This document shows positions 10,623-25,876 of a DNA stretch of 64,000 nt, one piece after another. The stretch lies in assembly GCA_000827495.1 (NCBI GenBank), contig KN817527.1, positions 188,132 through 252,131 of the forward strand. Direction: 5' to 3'. Under the pieces are notes generated by a model, which saw only the letters and a program-made list of their open reading frames with translations, was not told the origin of the DNA and searched no databases. The first letter of the stretch is position 1. Every line of letters starts with the position of its first letter. Source of the stretch: Hypholoma sublateritium FD-334 SS-4. Lineage: Eukaryota; Basidiomycota; Agaricomycetes; Agaricales; Strophariaceae. A program made the position numbers and the translations under genes.

Positions 10623-11986
10623 TGCTAGTCGAGTATCCCTAGAACGGGATGACCAAAAAGAAAACTGCAGGCGCCCAGAACGAAAGAGGTGAAGGGGTAG
10701 GCATTTTGGGCACTGATTCTGCTGTATAATAAGACCAAAAGAACAAGGAGAGCGATTTTACTTACTAAGTTATTAAAAGAAGGTAGCCAACAAATTGGGA
10801 AATGGAAAGCCCGCGGTGCGCTTCAGCCTTCGAGAGTAAGGGTTGTGATCCCTATTCAGAAACAAAGACTCGGTCTACAAGAAGCAACTTGCTGGGTCGC
10901 GGCCTGATTGTATTGACATAAGGACGGGAATATCACCCGACGTCAATGCTATGGCACAAGGGGACACGCAAATGCGGAATTTGCAACGGTGAGAAGGGCT
11001 AAGAGCGAATGTCCCAATTTGGATGAGTGTATGTCCTGTCTCGATTTGGTAGTCATGTGGTCAGAAGAATGTACGGCCCGGCAGCCGGCACTCAGCCAAC
11101 GCTCAGCACATAATCGAGACAAATACTGGATACACAGCCCAGCAAGCATGAGGAAAAATGCGTCTGAATGCATAATGAATAAAAGTATTCTAAACTCCAG
11201 CTATTCTTGTTTTCCGAGAGACAGCGCTCGTTGTCCTTTCCGTATGACCGCTTAAGGACAAGCAGTGTCAATCACGAACGAGCACTGCTTTTGGTCTAGC
11301 TCACTGTACGAACATATTCAATCTGACGACTACGTCAAAGGAGAGACAACGCCGGCGCAAGAATGTCATACTATTATTTTAGGTCATTTGTGCACGACCA
11401 AGCCTTGAAAGGGGAAGCCTGGGGCTTCCACTGATTACGCCAAGGGTAAAATCGCAAGACCCAACGACATGTTTGTATCGTCGTCTTCGCGACGCATTTA
11501 TAGCTAAATCGTCTAAGCTATATACAGTGCAGCAAGAAATAAGATAGCCTTCAAGCGCGCAGGAGCGCCACAAGTATGTATTCATCATATGGGAACCTCT
11601 AATAAAAATAGGAACCACATGATAAGGATGTCGCTATCAACAACGTCGCTATCTAAAATGTACGTACGTAGGATGCTATGTTGTACGCATTAAATTTATA
11701 TATCCAACAGTGAGCTACACTAGCAAAGAACAGCAGCCATGAGTCCACAAGGTTTGTGTGCGGAGCCTGGGCCCTTTGCGGATATACTTTCCTTTTTTGG
11801 TCATGTCGTCATTGGCAAGTCATTGATCAAAGCCACGTTTATTTGAGTCGCAGACGTTGGGGGGATAGGGTTTGAATTTGGGGCCTGAGACAACGATATA
11901 TATAAATGCCTGTCATGGACCCCCACTTCCAACAGATAATCAATCTTACCTACAACCAACCTACAATCCCTCTTAACTGAGACACT
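10623..11986. other. Divergent intergenic region, receptor 2 and alcohol dehydrogenase
   Basis: It carries the promoters of two divergently transcribed genes. On the dehydrogenase side a TATA element lies at 11896-11905. I saw no further gene. The minus-strand frame at 10949-11173 ends ..ACPLVP and is not a CaaX peptide. Confidence 0.55.
11896..11905 (+). promoter_or_regulatory. TATA box of the alcohol dehydrogenase gene
   Basis: TATATATAAA lies about 82-91 bp upstream of the start codon at 11987, a normal core-promoter distance in this window, and is followed by a pyrimidine- and ACC-rich leader. Confidence 0.6.
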
Positions 11987-13801
11987 ATGTCCAGCGCGAG
12001 TACTCAGACGGATACACAATGGAAAGGCTATGCGTAAGTGCTAGGAAAACCTTGGCAACAAAAACTTAAGCAGCGACTATCGTTCACAATAGTGTCCATG
12101 ATACCGAACACTGGGATCAGTTGAAGCTGATCGATTTCCAGCCAAAGAAGTTCGGTGACTACGATATCGACGTCAAGATCGAGTACTGTGGCGTGTGCGG
12201 GTCCGATGTCCATACCGTTACTGGAGGGTGGGGCAAGCCTTTGCTGGTACGAGTTAAGCGCATATATCTCCTTTATATGTTTCAAGCCGAGAATAGCCCG
12301 TAATCCCTGGTCATGAAATCACTGGGCGGGTAATTAGAGTGGGTCCGAAAGTCACAGAATTCAAAGTGGGAGACCGCGCTGGAGTTGGGTAGGCTTTATT
12401 TCTTCGTTTTTTTTCTCTTCGGAATCAGATTTAAAGTTCCCGTTTTAGCGCTCAGGTGTGCTCCTGTTTCGAATGTACGCTGTGCAAAACAGACAACGAG
12501 AATTAGTCAGTCGCTTGTATCGGCCGGTTATCCTATTTTCGTTCCTAATTCGTTTACAGCTGCCCGAGTTCGGTAGATACGTACAATGCTAAATATCCCA
12601 ACGTACGTCGCATATGATGGCGGCTCACGTATAGTACGCCATGTTGACGTATTCTTCAGGGCGACATGGCTTATGGCGGATATTCCACTGCAATTCGTGC
12701 CCATGAACGCTTTGTGTTTCCCATCCCCCAGGAGCTTGCCTTAGAGCAAGCCAGTCCTATGCTCTGTGCGGGATTAACGGTCTATTCGCCTCTGGTGCGC
12801 AATGGAGCTGGGTATGGAATATCATTTGTTCGACATTGCTTCGACGATTCACAATGATCTAGACCGGGGAAGAAAGTCGGGGTTGTGGGAATCGGTGGAC
12901 TTGGGTGAGCGTAATATTTTCTTTTCCACGTTTCCGGACTCACATGCTATCCTCGACAGTCACTTCGCGATCCAGTTCGCGAAGGCACTTGGCGCCGAAG
13001 TTGTTGCGTTCTCGCACTCACCCAATAAAGAGGTGAATTCCAAATGAAAAACTAGTCTGAAAAGGCATCCTCCTTAATCGTGCCCCACTATAGAAAGACG
13101 CCTACGAACTTGGTGCGGACAAATTTGTCTTGACAAATGATAAGGCATTTTCCAAGGACTACCAGGGAAAGCTGGACATCATTATTGTACGTTCCCTCTC
13201 AAGTCTAACTCACCCGTTATCGAGCTTATACGTTGATTTCATCAGTGTACCACTGATGTCTCGAAAGGGATTCCGTTGGGAGATCTCTTGTCTACGCTTA
13301 CTATCGCAGGACGACTCATCATGGTTGCTCTTCCCGATGATGATCTTCCCGCCATAAAATCCATGCGTAAGTGGGGCCATATTCCATACAGATATAGTCG
13401 CATTACGCAGGCTAATTTTGTTCCCCTTTCTTATGTAGAGATGGCCAAAAACGCGGCTCTTTTCGGGGGAAGTCACATGTGAGTGCCAGTATATTTCCGT
13501 CGCGGTGTACAGGGAATCAACAGAATTTCAATGACCGTTTAGTGGAAGTAAAAAGGAAGCCCTTGCAATGCTTGACCTGGCCGTGAAGAAGGGCGTTAAA
13601 TCCCACATAGAGATCCTTTCCAGTAAGCTTGACCATTTCTCAAGATCATTGACCGTATAAACGCTTGTTCCTAGTGAAAGAAGCTGGAAAGGCCCTTCGC
13701 AACGTTAAAGAGAATAATATCCGGTACAGGCACGTTCTCAAGTAAGGGCCACTCTCAAATTATGCGGTCAGAACCTAATTATTGGCAGAATGGATATCTG
13801 A
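11987..13801 (+). CDS. Zinc-dependent NADP alcohol dehydrogenase (ADH6/cinnamyl type)
   Basis: Fourteen exons starting at 11987 sum to 1,074 nt, giving 357 residues. The order of motifs is that of the cinnamyl/ADH6-7 branch of medium-chain dehydrogenases: [10 protein letters not shown] (catalytic zinc Cys), [15 protein letters not shown], and the structural-zinc cysteines in [18 protein letters not shown] Rossmann segment follows, [21 protein letters not shown], and the protein ends RHVLKMDI. Such enzymes reduce a broad range of aldehydes to alcohols with NADPH. In wood-decay fungi they act on aromatic aldehydes from lignin breakdown, but the substrate here is not shown by sequence. Exons are very small (13-154 nt) and the last contributes only 13 nt. 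Skipping that exon would still leave a stop codon, giving a protein ending HVLK. Confidence 0.92.
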
Positions 13802-15343
13802 TAGAACCGAGATCGCAACTGAAAGAACGCTGTGAGTGAGCAGCCGAATTCCACAGTTTAAAATAGTGGATGTATCCTACCCAAATTAGATCCCCGTGTA
13901 CCCCAATTAGCGTTTAATCCGTGCGCCTAAAGAGCGCATATGACCTCGTATGACCTGTGATTATCCTCGAAGAGAAGGGTTTCCATTGCACGATTTTGTC
14001 AGTGACTCAGTGGCGTCTACGCCGCATCAGTGGCATGACATTGCTATCGAGTCCGAAGTTCCAGGCGATTTTCAAGACTCGAATATTCGCCCTTCAAGGA
14101 CTCTTAAGGCTGCGACTATAGCCCTGCTTTTCTATGTATTCAAGATAGTCCAGGTAAGCCTGCGTTGACGTAGAACGCTGAACGTTGAACGTTGGCGCCC
14201 GCCGCGAGTGCGTGGCTGTGTTGCCGCGTGCGGCGTGCGCGAGATCGCGTTATGATGTTCTTCCTCCGCACTACGATCACCGCCGCACCCATAAATAACG
14301 ATTCCCCTCTATAGCACAGGACACGGACTCACTATCTTTATCCTCTGCACCGCTTTTCACCTTCCAGCCGTGCAACACTAAAATCTAAATTCCTGAGCCG
14401 TCCGCGTCAAGACTCAATAGACCGTCTTGGGACCAACTTCGCAGAGTCACGGAGCCTACGCCTATCTGACGTTTCCGTCATGCCGCCGTCATGGATATTC
14501 GTCATACTGCTGGGCGTCTCCAAATCTGGGTCTTCGCAGATCTTCTTGACAGGTCTATACCGTACCCCGCGCTTTCAAGGGTATGCTCCGGATTTTGGTA
14601 GCTCGCGCTGGCTGCTGTCACAGAGCTTCCAACTCAGCGATGCGCAAGATCCGGGGCTTACTCCAGTCATCGCTGTGCCTAGTCTAATCGCAGCGCAGCA
14701 TCGAGTTTCTGGGCTCCTCTGCCTGTTATGGAAACCCTCGTGGCCAGGAGAATGGTCGGTCGGACTGCCAGTGCATGGACACGCAGGGTGCGGCTAGGTG
14801 CGGACATAACACACCGAAACCCACGGCGATGCGCAGTGTGTGCTTTGCGAATGTTTTTGTCTGCTTTCTGTGGGGTTTTTGCATGCCATTGCGTTTCTCA
14901 GGAATTCTTGGGGACCCAGAGTTCAGCTCGGCTTTGACGCTCCCCGCCTTTATCTCTACCCCCGTACCCCGGAATGCGATCGGCGACCAGCCGTCGCCAT
15001 GTGTCTCCATGTGTCCATTTCTACTTGGACATCAGAAGCTCGGGTGCAGTAATTTGACTAGACCAGATGCTACCAGACGTTGTTTTGCGCCTGATAATCG
15101 ACCATGGGATTTCTTTACCCGGCTACTATTGGCTGCTGCGGACATACGTGCGCCTATCTGCGTTACGCTCGCGCTCGTGGTAAGTGAGTGCAAGTATTTT
15201 TAAAACCTCATGAAGCGATGTACAAATGCAAAAATAGTTTACATAAAAATAGATACAGCTTCTACATGCAAGCAAACGCAACGTCTTCAAAATTCATGGA
15301 CGGGTGCAAACGCATTCTGACAGGATTCGCGTGGTTGTGGAGT
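13802..15343. other. Intergenic DNA, no gene recognised
   Basis: It lies between the 3' ends of the dehydrogenase (plus) and the PEBP gene (minus). Frames at 13950-14168 and 14480-14797 (plus) carry no recognisable motif and overlap others in several frames. Short direct repeats GAACGCTGAACGTTGAACGTTGG occur near 14172. An ATAAATAAC string near 14291 could be a TATA element for an unrecognised transcript. Confidence 0.45.
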
Positions 15344-16051
15344 TTATTCTTGAGCTTTCGTTTCGAGATAGTTCACGCCCACAAGTTTCAGATTGTGACT
15401 TTTAGCGAACTCCATCGCGTCCCAATTCTTGCGAGTTGCGGGATCTGAGCCGTGCTCTGCAGCGTTTGGGGAGATAGTGATACCGCCCGTAGGTTCTTCG
15501 AATAGGAGAAATACTATAAAAAATATGAATACGGTCGCTGTTACTTGCAGGTCCATATATACCGTATCGATGAAGCCCCGTTTTCGGCGGGGGTCCGGGA
15601 GGATACCAAGGCGTCGCTGCAGGGCGCGTCTTTAATGCGAACACACCCGCGGTCTCGTCAATATTCGCGGCGGGCAGTCTGACTCCGGGCAGCTAAGTTC
15701 CATTTTGTTAAAAATGCTTGGTGCGGAAGGTAATATTAATGATGAGCAACTCACAACCCAGTGTCTCCATTGCCCGAACTTTGGATTAGAGCGTGTAGGC
15801 GCATCCGGATCGGTCATGACGAGGGTGTACGAAGCGTCTTCTTTGGGGAGAGCCATTGGAGAAAGTTTGATCTCTGGTTCGGGATCCGTAAGATCGCGCT
15901 CTATCTCATCACCCACGATTACTTCTGTCCCATTTGAAGGCCATACTATGGAGAATAATACGGAGGGGACAAAGTTGCTCTGGCGAATAACATCGGGGAT
16001 GATCTTTGCGGCTTTGATGGAGGCTGTAACATTTGCGAGAAGATCAGACAT
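15344..16051 (-). CDS. Phosphatidylethanolamine-binding (PEBP/TFS1-like) protein
   Basis: Three exons (16051-15755, 15692-15563, 15513-15344) sum to 597 nt, giving 198 residues, the usual PEBP size. The PEBP signature is complete: [17 protein letters not shown] with the ligand-site Asp-Pro-Asp-Ala-Pro, then GQWRHWVV, and [19 protein letters not shown]. No signal peptide is visible, so the protein is probably cytosolic. In yeast the homologue Tfs1 inhibits carboxypeptidase Y and modulates Ras GAP activity; other members bind phospholipid head groups. The exact partner here is unknown. It is transcribed away from the amylase across a 1.07-kb shared upstream region. Confidence 0.93.
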
Positions 16052-19774
<3,723 letters not shown>

Positions 19775-20250
19775 TGGGGATATTGCACGAAAATTTAAAA
19801 TTATGAATCACCAAGGTGCTGTTGACGAACCTTAACGTATCTGAAATCGAAGCTGTTGTAAGAACATCTACTATTGGACTTTGGAATAGCGTCTGTAATA
19901 AATACAGATTTGGTCTCAGCGACATTCTATCGGTGCCGGCGAGGACTGAGAAATGGATTGAATGAGCGCATAACGTTCAACGTACCACAGTGACATAGCT
20001 TCAGTTATGCGATGACACGCTTGGGCAAATCCCAAATTGATACAAAATTCGAAGGCTTCGGAATTCACTTCTTCCATGGCACTTCTTACTAATTGACTAG
20101 ATTTATCTCAGATTTTCATATCTACACGCGCGCACGTACTACATCTCTGTCAGGTACACATACAAGGCAATTTCAATTGACTTTTATCAGCCAGTCCAGA
20201 CGGCGGGTCCGGGAACCTGTTGAAAATGAGTGAATTACACTTAGGGTAGA
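19775..20250. other. 3' intergenic space between convergent genes
   Basis: It holds the 3' flanks of the amylase and AA9 genes. No gene, repeat or clear regulatory motif was seen. Confidence 0.6.
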
Positions 20251-21133
20251 CTATGCGAAGAAACCCACTGTGTAGGCAGTTGGAACTGGATCATAGATAT
20301 CAACGGTCAGGCCAGGATCTGATAGGCTTTAATTATTCTTCAATTGGAATGGAGGAAACGGCGAAGCTCACCAGTGGCCGAGACGTATCCTGGAATCGAA
20401 ACTTTGGACGGACTTCCAGACCCACCGCCGGTTATGTTGATCTGCGCGCAGGATATGTACCACTGTGGGGCGTCAACTACGTGGAGGCCAATTTGTTCAA
20501 TCCGAACCAAGTACTGTTGCATTTAATAGTCATATATTTTAATCTATGTATCAGATCAAATAGCAAACAAATGAACTGACCTGTCCTGAAGGGGTGGCGG
20601 AAGGGATTGTCGTTGTGAGTTGAGAGGCGCCGTAATCAGTAAATGTGAACGGGTTAAAAGTGGCTCCCCATTCCGCGATCTGGGTAGGGTGATCCCGTCG
20701 TCACAAAAATGTTCGCTTTAAAGATAGATCAAACAGAATTTACCTTGAACCAATTAGCTCCGCTACCATCCCAGCTTGCCGCGGTGGTGGGCGTTGTTCC
20801 GAGATAGATAGCAGCCGGACCCTGATGGTAGACGGTGTTGTCCAGTTCAAACCCAATCGTACTTCCAGCAGCAACAGAAACCGTGTCCGTCGCAGGGGTG
20901 TTTATGTTGCACGTAATATCGGGGGAAGTGACTGAAGTTACCGGGGAATTATTGATGGGTGTACGAACAGCGGTGGTTGAGGTTGTGCTTCCCGCAATCA
21001 AGGTGGTCCAGATATCTGTTGGAATACAGGCAAAGATTAATGCTCGAACGAAAATTGGAATTGCAAATGCCTTACAATGAGCAGATGTACTGTGAGCCAG
21101 GGTGGCGAAAGCAAGAAGTCCAGATATCTTCAT
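20251..21133 (-). CDS. AA9 lytic polysaccharide monooxygenase, secreted
   Basis: Five exons (21133-21076, 21015-20744, 20679-20581, 20513-20372, 20318-20251) sum to 639 nt, giving 212 residues. A signal peptide (MKISGLLAFATLAHSTSA) is followed directly by His-Tyr, so maturation exposes the N-terminal His that forms half of the copper histidine brace. The codons of this segment are split by the first intron, so the His-Tyr start appears only after splicing. The second copper His lies in VYHQGPAAIYLG, and the axial Tyr region is QWYISCAQINI. The C-terminus matches the family (DPGLTVDIYDPVPTAYTVGFFA). AA9 enzymes oxidatively cleave cellulose or hemicellulose with a reductant and H2O2 or O2. No CBM1 or long tail is present. 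Confidence 0.94.
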
Positions 21134-22090
21134 TGCTTTGGTGTCACTTGGTGTACTGAAGATTAGAACAATGAGATCGTTACTTTGAATGCGTTTGAGC
21201 TGCGCGTTTTATATGGCATGACGGGAAATTCATTGAGGTTCCTAGGAGAAACAAGACACGTCGATGGCGAGCTTCATGATAATGGTGGAGTATTTTTTCC
21301 GTCAGAGCCTTGAGCGGTGACTGTACAGAACGTAGCATGTTATAAGCATGCGTCCGGGCAGCGGCGAGGAGGTTTATAATCGGCAAAATTGGCGCCCAGC
21401 TCAAGCCCACAGAAAATGTGAGGGCCAACAAAACAGCGGAGAAACATCCTTCAGCATCTTTCGAGGCTGATATTTCGGTTTTTAAGCTTCTAGTGTTGAT
21501 CTCTAACATATTCTTTGGAGCTGAGTGGAGATGGAGAAACCGTTGCAGCCACTGCTGCCGGGTAATTTCCTCACGCCGGAGAATCAAAAGATAATAATAG
21601 AGCAAACCCCGGAGGAGCAACTACTCCAACCAAGTAATTTTATGTGGGGCTATGCGGTACACTTGGAGACCTCCCAGCTTCATGTTAATATTTCCCCGAG
21701 AGGCCTTCAGTCATCTGATACTGATAGCGACTAATTCCAGAGGTTTACGCAACGTTGTACTGTCAGATTCCGAGAAATGCTCAAGAAATGCCACATAATG
21801 ACGTATCATATTTTGATAGATTAGATGTGATTTTAAGCGCCCAATCAATTTCTCGCAGTGCCGTGCAAGGTGCAACAGATCAATGAATGCATGGTAGTAA
21901 GCATTATACACAAATAAAAACGAGTGAAAATTGAGCAGGGAAAGGCCTATGTGCATTTTTGACCATACAAAGTAGTCTCTGTAAAATCCATAAGCTAGCC
22001 TCCACTGTCCATCAATTTCATTCGCACAAGAGAGAAAGGCATCCATCGATGGCTCGAATTCGACGGTACCCCTGCATTACAGTGAAGTAC
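21134..22090. other. Intergenic DNA, no gene recognised
   Basis: It covers the AA9 promoter and the 3' flank of the acidic Cys-rich gene. Frames at 21180-21620 and 21711-22046 (minus) have no recognisable domain and no splice support. Confidence 0.5.
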
Positions 22091-23668
22091 CTATTTGATG
22101 TCAAGCATATCCGAGTCAACTGAGGATAAACTTGTGTCATCGTCGTCCTCATCCTCTAGTTCATCACAGTCCATGCCTTCCGAGTCATCCTCATTGTCGT
22201 CGCTCCAACTTGCATACGGCCGCTCTGTACATACATGACATGTATTCCTCACAGGACACTCGCAAGTGTAGTGCTCCATTTCGGTGTCGGAGTCATCAGA
22301 ATTGTCCTCGGACTGTTCTTCTTCTGATTCGTCCTCGGATTGGTCACAGTCGGATTTGTCTGATTCATATTTATTCTTCAAACATATACGTTCCGGAGAA
22401 TTGGGTCTCTGCTCGGCCGTGTCATCGGTTTTGAGTGACTCTGATTCAGCCTCGGCGTCTTCATCGTCGTCTCCATCGGCGTCCTCATTATCTTCGTCTT
22501 CGTCGTCTTCATCATCTTCGTCTTCATCATCGTCCTCGGCATCGGCATCACCTTCATTTTTGCATTTAGCGTCATATTCAGCGTCATATTTGGCGGCATC
22601 GTATTGAGCATCATCGTACTGGGCATATTCCCATCCACCTTTTGGTAACTTTGATGCAGAACTGCCAGAAAAGGACTCTTGCTCCGTCTTGAGTCGGGTG
22701 AGCCAAATTCCGGGCGACTCCTCTCGAGTTTCCCATTTCCCGTTGTCACTTTTACGACTATCCTCGAACAACGGGAAGAGAAGCCCATCCTCCAAGATGC
22801 CCTCTATGAACTTGGATCCATCAAGGTCATCTTCGTCTAAATATATGCGTCTGCCCAGGTGGATTTTCCAAAAGTCGCCGACTTGCATTTGCGGGCAGGC
22901 GAACTCGGCGAAAATACCTTCGTCAGCCCAGGCGTAGATCCCTTCGTCGTCAGAAAATTCGAGGTGAAATTCTTCGCACATCAACTGGGTGGCGCCGCGC
23001 TTGAGAAGCTCGAGATATTCGTCTTTTCGACAAGCTCGTGGGCGGTATTCGATAGGTAGATTGAAAGGCAATTCCATATATGAGAATATTTCATCTTGAT
23101 CGTCGACGGGAGTGTCCCCACGCGGAACGCGGTTTCGGTGTATACACATGGCTTGGTTATCGAGGTAGCAGCTATCCGGCTGGAAGTCATCCTGAGGGGA
23201 GTTATAAGTGATTGACAGCTTAACGAGTTCACAATTTTCTCGGCATACCTTGAAAGTCTCCCAGTTATGTTCTATGTCGCACCGTTCGCACATACACACG
23301 CCTTCCTCGGGGTCAACTTCGAGCTCGAAGGTGCATTCCGAGCAGTAGAGAAGGTCGCCGTCGAAAATAGGATCGGGAGGTCCGTCGTTGCTTTCCGTCT
23401 CGCTTTCCGTTCCGTCGGACTCGTCCATTGTAGTGCTCAAGGCAGATTGCGGGGCGTCACTTTCTCCTCCGGAACTGATAATGCTGTCGCCTCGCTTCTG
23501 TTTACCCATGAGGTGCAGCGCACGCTTGAGCGTGCGGATTTGGGAATCCTTGCGTTTGAGCTCCTAGTGGACGAGAACGATGGTTCAGGAGATATTTCGG
23601 AGGAAACGCTCTCCGACGCTCACCGATTTTTGGAACTTGACGGTGGCGAGGAGGTCTGGTTTCGCCAT
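22091..23668 (-). CDS. Acidic Cys-rich protein of unknown function (copy A)
   Basis: Three exons (23668-23624, 23563-23249, 23191-22091) sum to 1,461 nt, giving 486 residues. I do not recognise a named family. Visible parts, in order: a short charged helix (ELKRKDSQIRTLKRALHLM); a probable zinc-binding module YCSECTFELEV..CMCERCDIEHNWE (CxxC-x12-CxCxxC); a conserved middle part with RPRACRKDEYLEL, RGATQLMCEEFHLEFS, and GDFWKIHLGRRI..DDLDGSKFIEGILED; then a very acidic run of about 60 residues, mainly Asp and Glu, with a YDA repeat before it; and a late Cys cluster CECPVRNTCHVC. The acidic run suggests nuclear or nucleic-acid-associated work, but that is only a guess. Copy B lies next to it in tandem. 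Four ACGCGT boxes lie 279-353 bp upstream of the start. Confidence 0.85.
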
Positions 23669-23929
23669 TTAGGATATTGGTCGGTGTGTTAAACAGTGCG
23701 TCTCGTTGAAGGGTCAGAGCTATGAGCAAAATGGGCCTGTGAAAGAGAGACCACTTAAACCCTAAAATGAATTTAACGCAGGGTCTAATAGACGTGCGAA
23801 GCGGGCAATTACATAAATCCGATCTAGGCTCTAAGTCGAGGGCAGTCCCGCTCAAGCGTCTGAACATAGGCAAAGGGTACACATTAGAATTCAAAAAAGG
23901 TACTTTAGACATGCTTTGTAAATGGGATG

Positions 23930-24045
23930 CCTGAAAACCTGCAAAGACGCGTCAACGCCATGGCGAACGCGTCAGCGACGCGATACAGTCGCACGACGCG
24001 TTTGCCGGCGCGTCGACGCGTCTTTACAGGTCCATCAGGCGGACA
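23930..24045. repeat. Fold-back element with four ACGCGT (MCB-like) boxes
   Basis: CCTGCAAAGACGCGTC (23938-23953) pairs with GACGCGTCTTTACAGG (24015-24030) with one mismatch, and the symmetry extends imperfectly on both sides to about 115 bp in all. ACGCGT occurs at 23947, 23967, 23996 and 24016. In yeasts ACGCGT is the binding site of MBF (Mbp1/Swi6 type factors) that drives G1/S genes. The element lies between the two acidic Cys-rich paralogues, within the upstream region of copy A and about 20 bp past the stop codon of copy B. Regulatory function is inferred. Confidence 0.7.
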
Positions 24046-24064
24046 TCCAAATAAAGCCGAACCA

Positions 24065-25463
24065 TCAAAATTCAGTCGATCTACCACTCGCCTCCGATTC
24101 AGCAGAAATTTCGCTGGTGCCGTCATCTAAGTCTTCCTGCAGTTCATCGACATTTTCTTGGTCGTCGTCGAATATATCGCTGTAGCTTGCATCAGGCTCG
24201 GTCGTGCACACAAGGCACATATTTTCGCGCGGGCACTCGCAGGGATGCTCTGACTCTACATCTGAGTCCTCGTACGCGTCCTCTGCCTCGTCCTCGGGCT
24301 CGTCGTGCGAGAGATCGTACTCGTTAATCAAGAGCATGTGCTGTGGAACCGGCGCCTCGTCGATCGCAGTCGCGTCAGCAAGGTCCGCAGGCTGAGGCAG
24401 CGTCTCCTTCGGCGCGTCCTCTTCCTCATCCGACAACATAGCCGCACGCTTATCATCGAGGGCTTTCTGCCCTATCTTGAGCCGAGTGACCCAGATCCCG
24501 GGCTCCTCCTCGATGGTCTCCCATTTTCCACTGTCGTCCTTGGCACGGGGCCCAAACAACGGGAAGAGCAGCGCATCCTCCAAAATGCCCTCGATAAACT
24601 TCGAACCGTCGAGGTCGTCCGCCTCGAGCACGATGCGCCGCCCGAGGTGGATCTTCCAGAAGTCGCCTTCCTGCATGACGTTGGGGTCCGCGAACTCGTC
24701 GAACAGGTCCGAGTCCGCCCACGCGTAGATCCCACTTTCGGCGGAGAACTCGAGGTGGAACTCCTCGCACATGAGCTGCGTCGCGCCGCGCCTGCGTAAT
24801 TCAAGGTACTCGTCCTTACGGCATGCGCGCGGGCGGTACTCGAGAGGAAGTTCGAACGGCAGGTCCTCGGTGGCGAGCACTTCGTCGAGGTCGCGAATAG
24901 GCGTGTTGCCGCGCGGAGCGAAATTGCGGTCGAGGCTCGCGGCTTGGTTGTCGACGAAGCAGCTGTCCGGGACGAACTCGTACTATAAGGCAGGTTCCGG
25001 TCAGTAGGCTTTCTCAAGATAAACACGGGTTTAGTAAGCACACCTTATAGGTCTCCCAGTCGTGCTCGAGCTTACATCGGCCGCACACGCACACGCCCGC
25101 GTCCGCGTCTACCTCGAGCTCGAACGCACATTCCGAGCAGTACAGCAGGTCGCCGTCGAATACCGGGTCGGGGAGCTCATCGTCGCTCTCCGTGTCTTCA
25201 GCCAGTGTCGTCGTTAGGGCGTCCGGGTCGTCAGTCTCTTCTTCAGTATCCCCGTTTTTCTGAATTGCCATGAGGCGCAGAGCCTCCTTGAGCGCGTGGA
25301 TCTCCGCGTCCTTGCGTTTGAGCTCCTACATCGACGACGCGCTGGTTGATATTGGAGATCTGGGAGAAAACGCGTGCCTGCGTACCTGTTTTTGGTGCTG
25401 GACGGTGCTGAGAAGGTCCAGGTCTGCTGTTGGCACGTCGGCCTCTGGGACTGAGAGAGTCAT
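24065..25463 (-). CDS. Acidic Cys-rich protein of unknown function (copy B)
   Basis: Three exons (25463-25386, 25325-25044, 24982-24065) sum to 1,278 nt, giving 425 residues. It is the tandem paralogue of copy A, with the same order of parts: ELKRKDAEIHALKEALRLM helix, YCSECAFELEV..CVCGRCKLEHDWE Cys module, RPRACRKDEYLEL, RGATQLMCEEFHLEFS, GDFWKIHLGRRI, DDLDGSKFIEGILED, and a late CECPRENMCLVC cluster. Both introns lie at matching places, so the pair arose by duplication of a complete gene. It lacks the long Asp/Glu run and YDA repeats of copy A, and its third codon positions are much richer in G and C, so the two copies evolve under different base pressure. Function unknown. It is divergent from the TSC10 gene, sharing 413 bp. 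Confidence 0.86.
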
Positions 25464-25876
25464 GGCAAGGAAGGTGCTGCAGGATGCTGGCTGATGCTGG
25501 TTGGCAAAGAAAGAGGGTGAAAGAATGGAAACTGCGTGCAAGTTGCAATCAACGCGACGCGGGACCGAACGGCTATCAAATTCCTCAGTCAAAGCCCCTG
25601 AGCTTGTTGTAGACTTGCTCTATGTCTCTGCTCTCTCTGAAGTATGCGTGTTATTACTAGATGGAAAGAATAATGAACATCGCGACTAAGAATACTAGAA
25701 GAGGCGAGGGTGAAATGTCAAGTGGAAATTTCATAGATACGCGGAAGCTTTCATGGGCGCGTCATTCCATGGCATGAGCCGCACAGCGTTTCGTGTTTTG
25801 ATTAGCTTTTGCAAGCAACCGTGACCCTGGTGCGCAACACGCCGCTCGGCGCCCACCACTGTTCCCACCCTCCGCC
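25464..25876. promoter_or_regulatory. Shared divergent promoter, Cys-rich copy B and TSC10
   Basis: 413 bp separate two start codons pointing away from each other, so both promoters must lie here. An ACGCGA near 25552 resembles half of the boxes in the fold-back element, but no complete ACGCGT is present. No clear TATA element was seen. Confidence 0.5.

Noticed and set aside
10949..11173. Minus-strand frame ending ACPLVP, considered as a CaaX peptide
   Set aside because: Cys is the fifth residue from the end, the frame lacks the usual start and charged site, and it is Cys-rich throughout.
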